Assembly: GCA_900155495.1 (NCBI GenBank)
Contig: FTLJ01000336.1
Coordinates: 1-32,276, forward strand
Direction: 5' to 3'
Origin: Porogramme epimiltina
Taxonomy: Eukaryota; Basidiomycota; Agaricomycetes; Polyporales; Polyporaceae
Length of the DNA: 32,276 nucleotides
The notes below the pieces were generated by a model. That model did not search any database. It was not told where the DNA came from and saw only the letters and a program-made list of their open reading frames with translations. Within the stretch, counting starts at the first letter, position 1; every line of letters begins with the position of its first letter. Below, piece by piece: positions 23,201 to 30,941 of this stretch. A program made the position numbers and the translations under genes.

Positions 23201-23363
23201 GCGGGCGTACCGGCTGATGGGGGACGAGGTGAAGTTCGCGCAGCTGCTGGCGGAGGTGCGCGACCTGGCGCCGAAGAACGCGGCGAAGATAAGGAAACTG
23301 GTGGACACGAGCGAGGACGGTGACGTGGGAGAGGAGGAGGTCATGGACGAGGGCCCTGGGTAG
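20294..23363 (+). CDS. CDC27: Anaphase-promoting complex subunit 3 (CDC27)
   Basis: Nine exons: 20294-20633, 20707-20880, 20932-21136, 21190-21661, 21731-22123, 22196-22554, 22663-22780, 22870-22998, 23130-23363, giving 807 residues, typical of Cdc27/Nuc2. APC3 is a TPR scaffold subunit of the APC/C ubiquitin ligase and docks the C-terminal IR tail of Cdc20/Cdh1. The N-terminal TPR block contains LVWYFLDADLHKSALFYAER and HDARHLYATALLHAGQPHSA. A disordered Ser/Ala/Pro/Arg-rich linker spans about residues 200-440, as in other fungi. The C-terminal TPR array (about 445-775) shows LGKAHYELGQYREA, HVRLSFLAQELL, AWIAVGNCFSLQKEKAQAL, YAYTLSGHE, YNAWYGLGTCYMR and LFNTAIEFSPDNALVRYHRA. The tail is acidic. 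Donors of introns 3 and 4 are GTCAGT and GTCGGT. The upstream frame is open beyond M1 but has no earlier ATG that restores family similarity. Confidence 0.94.
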
Positions 23364-23896
23364 GCTGGGGAGGCGCGGCGAGGTGGACGGGCGGCTCGCG
23401 GCGCGTCTGGGTGGATGGGGACCGCGCCGGTCGGAAGAAGGCGGGGCGGCGTCGGATCCGTCGGAGAAGCTGTAATACTTACGGTAGAGCGGCGGGGGCT
23501 TGCGTGCGACTTGTAGATAGAAGCGGGCGCGCATAACACGGTTTGTGTACGATTCGCCATCGCCGTGCGCGGTGGTGCACGGCGGGAGAGAGGGGGCGGG
23601 TCAGGTCGCCGTCCAAAGACCCAAGGCCCAAGGGGCGGGCGGACGCGATGCTCGCGCAAGAGGGCGCCAGGGCCGGGGACGATGACGCTGGGCCGAGCGC
23701 GATCGTGGATTGGACGGGGCAGTGATGGGCCGGGCGGCGTCGGAGGACGGCCGGCGCCTGTGGCTTGTTTGGGCGCGGTCGGCTGGAGGGAGGGAGCCCC
23801 GCCAGCGGCCAAGGGCCAACAGGCCGCGGGCGCCTGGGCTGGGACCGTGGGCTGGTGCGTCGGTTGAGTCACGGCTGCTTAGCGCGTCAGGCGTGT

Positions 23897-23902
23897 TATA
23901 AA
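23897..23902 (+). promoter_or_regulatory. TATA box
   Basis: TATAAA preceded by GCGTGT and followed within 10 bp by a long CT-rich stretch. It lies about 155 bp before the first substantial upstream ATG (24055) and 446 bp before the main frame. Confidence 0.5.
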
Positions 23903-24054
23903 CGGCGCCTCTCTCCTCGCCCCCGCCCGCCCGTCGCCTCCTGCCTCCCCCCACCATGTCCGTCTAAGTCGCCTCGCGTCCCCCGTCCCTCCCGCCTTCT
24001 GTTTTTCTTGTTTCGCCTGACAAAGCCTCCGTCACGGCGACCCAGAGAACCAGC

Positions 24055-24135
24055 ATGGTTAACAAATCCGTCCGCAAGTCCAAGAACGGCACCATCCTGT
24101 TCGAGCCCTTCATCGTCTACCGTATACACAGCTGA
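24055..24135 (+). CDS. Upstream ORF or alternative first exon
   Basis: A 26-codon frame, MVNKSVRKSKNGTILF then EPFIVYRIHS and a stop. I do not recognise it. It lies between the TATA box and the acidic-protein frame, on the same strand. Its composition (Lys/Ser start, then hydrophobic) differs from the Arg/Pro-rich random translations around it. Two readings fit: a peptide uORF controlling the downstream frame, or a first exon. For the latter, a GTCTAC donor after ATC at 24111 and an acceptor CAG ending at 24339 would join in phase 0 to CCC-ATG at 24340. Donors of the GTC type are used elsewhere in this window. Confidence 0.3.
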   Translation: MVNKSVRKSKNGTILFEPFIVYRIHS

Positions 24136-24342
24136 TACCGCACCCGCGCCTGTCCTGCCTCGTTCGTATCTCCTCTCTTCCTTTACGTCTCCTCCTATCA
24201 GGATGCCTCCCGCTGACACGCCTCCCGCGCACCTTCCTATAGAACGCACGCTGCCCTACCGTCGCGTCGCTCAACCGGCCGTTACTAGCATTCGTCACCA
24301 CTGCCCCCAACCTCATATACTGCGTCCGCGTCCGCGCAGCCC

Positions 24343-25236
24343 ATGCAATTCGCGCCAACCCAATCCAACTCTCTGTCCCTCTTCTCCATGGCCCGCTCCA
24401 AGCTGAACGCTATGGTCTCCAGCGGGTCAAAGGACTCGTGCAGTCTCCACCGCTGGGTCCTCCTCAAAAACTCCTTCCTCCGCTCGGCCTCGGTCGAACC
24501 TGCCCCGTCTCAGGCAGACGCTGCTGATGTACAACATGTATATAGACATGACGACGAAGAGGCACGCGACGAGGTCGAGGAGGACGCCTTCGAGTTCCCA
24601 GACCCCCACGCGCTCGGCTCCCGCGCCTCCAACGGCGGCGGGGCCGAGCAGCAGTGGCTAGACTCCCTCTTGGAGGATCTTGGTGACGACGACGATGCGG
24701 ACATTGGGGTCTCCACCGCCGTCTTGCCCGTAGACGATGACGATGAACCGCTGAGTCCCTTGTGTTCCCCTATGTCTTCTTCGGACGACCTCGTCGGACA
24801 CTCCGCCCTGCTCTACCAATCTCCCCCGATTGCCTACCCCTACCCCATTCCGTACCCACCACTCCACCCACCCCTCCTACCGGCGTGGCGTCAGCTCGAA
24901 GACGCACACGACCATGACGCCCTCCCATACTACGACGCGCACGACGACGTCGCGGACCTGCCAGTCCCAGACGCGATAGAAGACACGTCTGACGACGAGT
25001 CGGATGCGCCGTCGACGCCATACAGCCAGTCCATGTCGTCACTGTCCCCAACCGATCCGGCGTCTATACCGTTGCCCCCGGAGCGCAGGCGGTTGCGCGG
25101 CCACCCACACGTGTACGTGGACACAGACGACGCGTACTTCTACCCGTTCGAGCTGGACCCGCCCCTCCCGTTCCACGACGAGGACCCTCACGAGTCTCCG
25201 CGCGGCTTCCGATCCCCCATCTACCAGGAGTGCTAG
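24343..25236 (+). CDS. Unknown acidic proline-rich protein
   Basis: An uninterrupted frame of 297 codons from the ATG at 24343, or 282 residues if the ATG at 24388 (MARSKLNAM) is used. I do not recognise a domain. A short basic N-terminus contains DSCSLHRWVLLKNSFLRSAS, the only segment that looks folded. The rest is dominated by Asp/Glu clusters (RHDDEEARDEVEEDAFEF; DLGDDDDAD), Ser/Pro stretches (PLSPLCSPMSSSDDL) and a Tyr/Pro-rich YPYPIPYPPLHPPLLP. The C-terminal part HVYVDTDDAYFYPFELDPPL looks like a conserved aromatic-acidic motif. The codon use is clean and the opposite strand has no comparable protein, so I think it is real. A disordered regulatory or scaffold protein is likely, but that is inference. 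It may have an additional upstream exon. Confidence 0.65.
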   Translation: MQFAPTQSNSLSLFSMARSKLNAMVSSGSKDSCSLHRWVLLKNSFLRSASVEPAPSQADAADVQHVYRHDDEEARDEVEEDAFEFPDPHALGSRASNGGGAEQQWLDSLLEDLGDDDDADIGVSTAVLPVDDDDEPLSPLCSPMSSSDDLVGHSALLYQSPPIAYPYPIPYPPLHPPLLPAWRQLEDAHDHDALPYYDAHDDVADLPVPDAIEDTSDDESDAPSTPYSQSMSSLSPTDPASIPLPPERRRLRGHPHVYVDTDDAYFYPFELDPPLPFHDEDPHESPRGFRSPIYQEC

Positions 25237-25880
25237 TTTTCCCTATGTCTTATTCCATTCACCTTTCATTCCCCTCTGTACATCCTCTTTTGTGGACCTC
25301 TCGCCTATCCCCCATCCCCATCCCGGTTCCGTCGGTCCTCCACACCATGCCTGCCATACCTCTATCTGCTTGCTCACATCGCCCCGGTCGTGTGTTGTCG
25401 TATCTTACTGCTCGTATGCTGTCTCTCGTCTCTTGTCCTCATCGTCGTCATGTTTTAATTTTCCCTTGGGTGTGCATATATTCGGATTCCAACTATAGGG
25501 TGCCGATAACGACCGCGCCATACGTAATACGAACGCGAGGTCTAATTCGAGCCTGCTTCTTTGACCATCGGGCCCTCGCGTGCTGTATCGGCTGAGTTTG
25601 CAATCCCCCGCCGTCCCTGCTGCTTCCTCCGATCTACAGCCGTCCGCACGGGTACCCTAGACGCCCTGCCCCACACATCCTCCGCCCTCGGACGGCCGCA
25701 CACGCTGCTGCTGCTGCAGCCAGCGCTGCTAGCCTCAAAACCGCCGCCCCCGGCCTCGCGTCCAATAAACCCCGCCTCGAGGGTCCTCGGGCGTCCCACC
25801 GCGCCCATCATCGCTATTGTCCTTCCCCAGACGGCAGGCCGCGTCTTGTTCTACTCATCTACCGGGCGGTGCAGATGCTA

Positions 25881-25899
25881 CAGCAGCAGCCTGCTGCTG
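25881..25899. repeat. CAG3/CTG3 inverted repeat
   Basis: CAGCAGCAG, one spacer base, then CTGCTGCTG: the arms are perfectly complementary and can form a short triplet-repeat hairpin. A second CTG-rich stretch lies about 170 bp upstream, near 25706-25716. No coding role is supported. Confidence 0.6.
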
Positions 25900-26326
25900 C
25901 TGCAGGGGGGCACGCGCCGCGGACCCGGACGCTCCTGGCGACCTCGGTTCCCCCGCTGGCCACCTGCTCGCCCCCGCCTGCGCGAGTTCCGCGCAAGGTT
26001 AGGCTTTGCGCGCGTGCGCCCGCAGCGCCGTTCCGGCCGCCGGTCGTGCTGGAGCCCGAGCGCATCCGCGCCCCGCCCGGTGAACGTGCGCGTGCGCGGA
26101 CGCGGGGCCTTGCCCCACCGCGACCGTGGGTCACAAGGGGGATGACGCGGACGCGTCGACGACGTCGCCGGCCGCGCGGCGCGTACGTACGTACGCGACG
26201 TCTGCGGGGGAAGCGAGAAGAGCGAAGCTGGAAGCAGAACCCCCGGCCGCAGAGAGCGAGGGCGACGACGTCGACGTCGAAGGGGGGCCCTTCGCAATCG
26301 CTGCTGCAGCATTTACAGCTTTACAG

Positions 26327-26346
26327 GCACCGCACCGCACCGCACC
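26327..26346. repeat. Tandem GCACC repeat, four units
   Basis: Four perfect copies of the 5-base unit GCACC in a row, then a degenerate continuation (GCGCGC). It lies in non-coding GC-rich spacer. Confidence 0.7.
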
Positions 26347-26520
26347 GCGCGCGTGGGCGACTCGATCGTCGATCCTGGGTCACGCTGCGCCGCCCCGCCC
26401 GCGGGCGGGCCCTGGAGCTGGAGCTTTAGAGCTCGGCGTCTGCGGAGCTCGGGAAGGTGACGCCAGGATAGCTGGGGGGGGGAACCCGGGAGATACGCCG
26501 CGCGCGCACGGGCGCGTGCG

Positions 26521-26536
26521 CCCCCCCCCCCCCCCC
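26521..26536. repeat. Homopolymer run of 16 C
   Basis: Sixteen consecutive C bases, preceded by GCGCGTGCG and followed by AGCG. The length of such a run is prone to assembly and sequencing error. Confidence 0.8.
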
Positions 26537-26984
26537 AGCGCGGGCCTCCTGACCCCAGGCGTGCGCGCGAATTGCGGCAGCTCGCCGCGTCCTGCGCTGG
26601 TCATCGCGCCCACAGAGGAACCCGCGTGCGGTGTGTGCGGGACGGGTTCCCCTCAGCCCAGCCCGGCCCTGCGATCGAAGCCCGCCGCGCGGGTCGGCGG
26701 ACGGCCCACCACGCCTTTGGCGATATGAATCCAGAGGGCAACCTTCAGGCAAGGACGGCCGCAGAGGAGTACGGCAAACACGTGCACAGCAGCGGGGAGG
26801 GGCGCCGCGGACGTCGTGTATGCATATGGATAAAGGCCACACCGCTGGCCCCCCGCGGCGCGTTTGGTACAAATTACAGCTTATTTGGTGACACGATGCA
26901 TGACGCGCAGGGCCATGACGAGCCCGTGCGCTCACCGACTCCTCGAAACCTCGGCGCCACCGGTGCGCCAGATTGCTGTTATTG

Positions 26985-28729
26985 TCATCGTGGCTCCCGC
27001 CGCTCTTCGGGACCGTGCTCGATCCTGCCAGCGCCGACGTCCGCGCCGCCGGCGCCCCTCGCCCCCGCGTCCGCCGTCCCCGCCGTCCCCGCTGTCCCTG
27101 GAGGTGTTGGAGGTCGACGTTCTGACGCTTCTTCTTCGCTTTCGCGCTTGCCCTCGCCAGGCGCGGGGACCCGGAGGGAGACGGGCGCCGGGGGCGACGC
27201 TGGCGCCGACGACGACGGCGGGGGCGAGTCCGCGTTGGACGGGGACGGGGACGGGGAGCTGCGCGCCCCCGCCTGTCGGGGAAGCACCCACCAGCCGGCG
27301 TCCTGCGCCGCAAGCGCGGCGCCAGGCACGAACTGCACCGCGGTGTTGTTGAACGCCGTCGGGTGGCTCGCGCACGGCGGGAACGGGCGGCTCGTCAGGC
27401 AGGGAACTGCGCACGGGCGCAGGCGCAGTTTGTGCGGCCGCACGCGAAAGGGACGGAACGAGACGCAGTGGGCGGGCGTTGTGGAGGGGAATGGGGGGGA
27501 GAGGGTATCGGGGACCATGCGTGTGTGGTGGGCGCAGCGGTTGGGTGGCCGTACGACCGCACGGGGAGTTCAAGGTCGGAGCGCCGGGCGGGGGCAGACG
27601 TCAGCGCAGGGTTCGCGAGCGTGGCGCGGAACGCATGTTGTAGATAGAGAAAAGAAGGCAGGGCAAAGGAGAAAAAAGGATGCGAGATGCACGCAGAATG
27701 CCTGTACGTGAGCGAGCGGGCGCGGGCGGGGAACGGGGGGGTGGAGCGTACCTAGGCGCGCGACGCAGGGGTGGCCTGCTGCGAGCTTCTTTGACGGTAT
27801 GCTATAGGATAGGAGCGCCCCGAGGGGCAGAAAAACTTAGCGATAGAAGGCCGCGGTACAGGGCCAACGGCGGCGTCTGGGAACGCCCCGGGGAGGGGAG
27901 AGAGGGCGGCGCGCGTACGCACCTCTCCGCGTACTCGCTAAGGCGGTTGGCGATAAGGAGGATGTTGGACAGCTGCGCGCTAGACCAGTTCGCGCGAAAG
28001 AGATTCTCGTAGAGGTGCAGGTCGCAGTGCGGCATGAACACGATCGTTGGCGATCGCAGTGCGCATCGTGCCTCCTGTGAGCGTGAGCAGACTGGGTCAG
28101 CAAAGGTAGCTTGGGCGGGCGCGGCAGGGGGAGACGATCGGCCGAGGGGGGATGATAAGGCGGAGGCGGTATGCTTGAAGACGTACAAAGTCTTCGGGGA
28201 GCACAGTCAGGCGACGCTGTGCGAGAAGCTCCCGGTCGCGGTCGACGAAGACGGGGTCGAATACGGACACATTGGTGGGATCCTGCGCAGGGTGAACACG
28301 CGGTGATGAAACGATGGGAACCAGCAACATACATGGGAAGGCGACACACTATGGAGAGATCGTCACAGGCCGCAAGGAGGAAGGCGAGCTGGGCACGCGC
28401 ATCACGCGATGAGGCGGGGCTCCCGAGCCCGAGGCAGAGCACGGAAGGCGGGGCGTCCGAGGGAAAGGACGCATCTTGGAGGGATTCGCGCAGCGTGTCT
28501 GGGGAGGCGGACGGGTGTGAGAGAGGGGGCAGGGACGTCAGGGAAGTGAGAACGGACGAATGATGTCGCGGAGCCAGTGCGTCTGGGCGAGCTCCTCTGC
28601 CGCCTTGTCGAGGAGCGCGGCGGGCGACGGAGGTTCAGTCGGAGGTCTATTCTTGCGCTTTTTCCGCGACCGCGCGGGCGTGAACTGATCGTCATAGCTG
28701 AATCGCGCCTTGTCCTCGTTTTCAGCCAT
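26985..28729 (-). CDS. SRR1-like domain protein
   Basis: Six exons, read downward: 28729-28558, 28498-28350, 28282-28187, 28074-27923, 27801-27752, 27406-26985, giving 346 residues. The SRR1 family includes plant SRR1 (light and clock signalling) and yeast Ber1; the biochemical role is unsettled, with links to heme/tetrapyrrole regulation proposed. Family blocks recovered: VLCLGLGSPASSRDARAQLA, VSVFDPVFVDRDRELL, TIVFMPHCDLHLYENLFRAN, WSSAQLSNILLIANRLSEYA, SKKLAAGHPCVARL and SHPTAFNNTAVQF. The N-terminus has a basic SRKKRKNRPP stretch that could be a nuclear signal. The last 100 or so residues are low-complexity (Ser/Pro, then Glu/Arg and Gly/Ala), not part of the family core. The short exon at 27801-27752 was found because it alone supplies the missing KKLA...CVARL block. 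The following intron (27407-27751) is 345 nt, unusually long. Donors include GTCCGT and GTGTGT. Confidence 0.87.
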
Positions 28730-29153
28730 GGTGGATCTTGGAGAGCCGTTCGTGGCCACCGCCAAGCGCGCGGGCGCTCCCCCCCGCGCCTCCTTCCCAC
28801 GATGCAAACCTTGTCGCGGGAGATGCCGTCACGACTCGCGGCGGCAGCTCGCGGGGGCCTCGGGGAGGAACGTGCCACCACCGAGGCTGCGATCCCCACC
28901 TTGACACCCTTCCGACGACTCACGCACGGGGTGACCGACAGAGACGCTGTCCAAGGTTCGTATCTGGACAGATTGGATTGGATCCGTGTGGACGCTGTAA
29001 ATCATGAGCATCGCTGCGATCCGCTTCTCCAGCGTCCAGGCTGGTAGCTGCCGATTACGACTACGCACTTGCCTTCAGCAGCAGCAGAGACCCGAACAAC
29101 ACATTTAGGTCCCCAAAAAGAGGTTCTATATGCCTCACTGTATATGTCGTGGG

Positions 29154-29191
29154 GATCGATCGTCACAGATTGTGACATACGCCAATCGATC
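29154..29191. promoter_or_regulatory. Nested inverted repeats in the old yellow enzyme promoter
   Basis: The outer arms are GATCGAT (29154-29160) and ATCGATC (29185-29191). The inner arms are GTCACA (29162-29167) and TGTGAC (29171-29176) around a GAT spacer. Each pair is perfectly complementary. The element lies about 400 bp upstream of the ATG at 29597 and may be a dimeric regulator site. Confidence 0.4.
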
Positions 29192-29498
29192 ACATTTATT
29201 CGAACACACCACTGCTCAGTACTCACTGCCTTTTCCCTCTCCACCCACCCTACACCACGGCGGTGCGTGTTTGAAGACTGTTAAGTGAATTCATGCAGTT
29301 TGCGTCGAGATGGTGTGCATGCTCGTGTTCAACTATCGGCCGTTCGGAAGCCTGAGGTGAGGTAAGCTCTTCCTCAGCCTCCTTTTTCCTATACCGAATA
29401 ACGATACTGAACGTCAACGCATCCTAGATCGAAGTCCCCTTCGATCACTCTCCGTCCGCAAAACCTCACCAACGTGCGAAGCTCCGTTGCCACACGCA

Positions 29499-29507
29499 TA
29501 TATAAAA
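29499..29507 (+). promoter_or_regulatory. TATA box of the old yellow enzyme gene
   Basis: TATATAAAA, 90 bp upstream of the ATG, followed by a TC-rich stretch TTTGTTCCCTTCCTCTC. This is the clearest TATA box in the window and suits an inducible gene. Confidence 0.7.
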
Positions 29508-29596
29508 CGACATTCTACACTCTATCTTTGTTCCCTTCCTCTCGACAAGGCTCATAGCAAGTGCACACTGCACAACGTCCCTCGCCCACGCCGAAA

Positions 29597-30941
29597 ATGT
29601 CCCCCGGCACCACCTCACCTCTCTTCCAGCCCATGGTAGTTGGCGACATGAATCTCGCCCATCGTGTCGTTCTTGCCCCCATGACGCGTTACCGCAACGA
29701 CGACGCCCACGCTCCGACCGAGATGGGTATCGAGTACTACAAGCAGCGTGCCAGTGTTCCCGGTACTCTTCTCATCACAGAGGCAACGTTTATCTCAGGT
29801 CAGGCAAGCGGCCAACCAAACGCGCCGGGCATCTGGAATGACACCCAGGTTGCCGCGTGGAAGAAGGTCGATGCTGCTCAGACACTTATACTATATGTTA
29901 CGAGACTCACAGAATGCGCTCGCAGGTCGTCGACACGGTTCATGCGCAGGGTTCGTACATTTACCTCCAGCTCTGGGCACTCGGTCGCACCGCTCGTCCG
30001 GCCCTCTTCCACAAGGAGTTCCCGGACTACCCCTTCGTCGCACCATCACCTATTGCACTCAAGTCACACCCTGACCCCGTTCCGCGCGAACTGACCAAAG
30101 ACGGTACGTTCTCACGCAGGGACATCGCGCCATTGTGTTCACATCCATCCCGCGTGTCATCTAGAAATCAAGGAGTACGTCCGTTGGTTCGGCGACGCTG
30201 CCGCTAGTGCCGTCAACCGCGCCGGCTTCGATGGTGTCGAACTTCACGGTGCAACCGGCTACCTGCCCGACCAGTTCCTGCAGGACGTGTCAAACAAGCG
30301 CACCGACGAGTACGGTGGCACAATTGAGAACCGCGCACGGTTCATCCTAGAAGCCATGGATACGATCGTTGCTGCCGTCGGCGAGAACAAGGTTGCGATC
30401 CGGCTGAGCCCGTGGAGCCTGTATCAGGACATGCGGATGAACGACCCGATTCCGCAATTCACGTACCTCGTCGAGAAACTAAAAGAGCGCTTCCCGAACC
30501 TCTCGTACCTTCACGTTGTCGGCCTCGGCGGACCAGGCAACGAGGGCCCTAAAGACCCTGATGTGAGGACATTATTTGACAGATGTTCCTCCCTGGTAGC
30601 TGACATTTAGATGGCAGCAAATTGACTTCCTGCACAATATATGGAAGCCACGTCCCTTCATCGCGAATGGCGGCTTTGATCGTGCGTCAGGGATAAAGGC
30701 AGCGGCGGAGAAGGGCCAGCTCATCAGCTACGGCCAGTCGTTCTTGGCTAACGTGAGTACGAAGGTTGGTCTCGTCAGAACATGGGGCTAAGGGTAGAAA
30801 AAGCCCGATCTTCCCTTCCGTCTCCTTCAGGACATCCCGCTCAATAAGCCCGATCACGCCGGTTTTTTTGCGGCGAAGAAAGCAGAGGGTTACATCACGT
30901 ACCCGTTCTCCGAGCAGTTCTTGAAGACGCAGAAGGCCTGA
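29597..30941 (+). CDS. Old yellow enzyme, NADH:flavin oxidoreductase
   Basis: Five exons: 29597-29866, 29926-30103, 30165-30562, 30618-30752, 30798-30941, giving 374 residues, the usual length. Old yellow enzymes are FMN-dependent TIM-barrel ene-reductases that reduce C=C bonds of unsaturated carbonyls with NAD(P)H, often in stress or secondary metabolism. Family blocks: PLFQPMVVGDMNLAHRVVLA with PMTRYRN, TLLITEATFISGQASG, IYLQLWALGRTA, FDGVELHGATGYLPDQFLQD, SNKRTDEYGGTIENRARF, RPFIANGGFDRASG, ISYGQSFLANKKPDLPFRLL and GYITYPF. The substrate-anchoring His is H177 and the proton-donor Tyr is Y182, but the partner residue normally Asn (HxAN) is Thr180. Exon 5 begins at 30798 because only this acceptor restores KPDLPFRLLQ. 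Exon 4 begins at 30618, since the nearer TAG acceptor would hit a stop. The donor of intron 1 is GTCGAT. Confidence 0.93.

Larger units (their letters stand above)
23364..24342. promoter_or_regulatory. Promoter and leader of the acidic-protein gene
   Basis: The left part (23364-23890) is a GC-rich spacer after CDC27. A TATAAA box lies at 23897-23902 and is followed by a strongly CT-rich tract, so transcription probably starts near 23920-23940. The resulting leader would be about 400 nt and contains at least two upstream ATGs: a four-codon frame at 23956-23967 in a favourable CACCATG context, and a 26-codon frame at 24055-24135. Confidence 0.5.
25237..26984. other. GC-rich convergent spacer
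   Basis: About 1.7 kb between the 3' ends of the acidic-protein gene and the SRR1-like gene. The first 300 bp are TC-rich and probably 3' UTR. From about 25600 onward frames are open on both strands but the translations are Arg/Pro/Ala-rich and domain-free. It contains a CAG/CTG hairpin (25881-25899), four tandem GCACC units (26327-26346), a CGTACGTACGTACG stretch near 26182 and a run of 16 C (26521-26536). Confidence 0.5.
28730..29596. promoter_or_regulatory. Divergent intergenic region, SRR1-like / old yellow enzyme
   Basis: About 870 bp between divergent starts. It contains nested inverted repeats at 29154-29191 and a strong TATA box next to the old yellow enzyme gene. No coding frame with a recognisable product was seen; small frames at 28730-29050 are overlapping and inconsistent. 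Confidence 0.55.

Noticed and set aside
25561..26728. Chain of plus-strand frames (187-200 codons) that could be exons of a gene
   Set aside because: Composition is dominated by Arg, Pro and Ala, minus-strand frames are equally open, and homopolymers and short repeats interrupt the stretch.
30609..30617. Acceptor TTTAG at 30606-30610 for old yellow enzyme exon 4
   Set aside because: With the phase-0 donor at 30563 it would read ATG GCA GCA AAT TGA and stop; the CAG ending at 30617 keeps the frame.
30831..30941. Exon 5 of the old yellow enzyme starting at 30831 after TCCTTCAG
   Set aside because: It also keeps frame but deletes the conserved KPDLPFRLLQ block, which the acceptor ending at 30797 restores.
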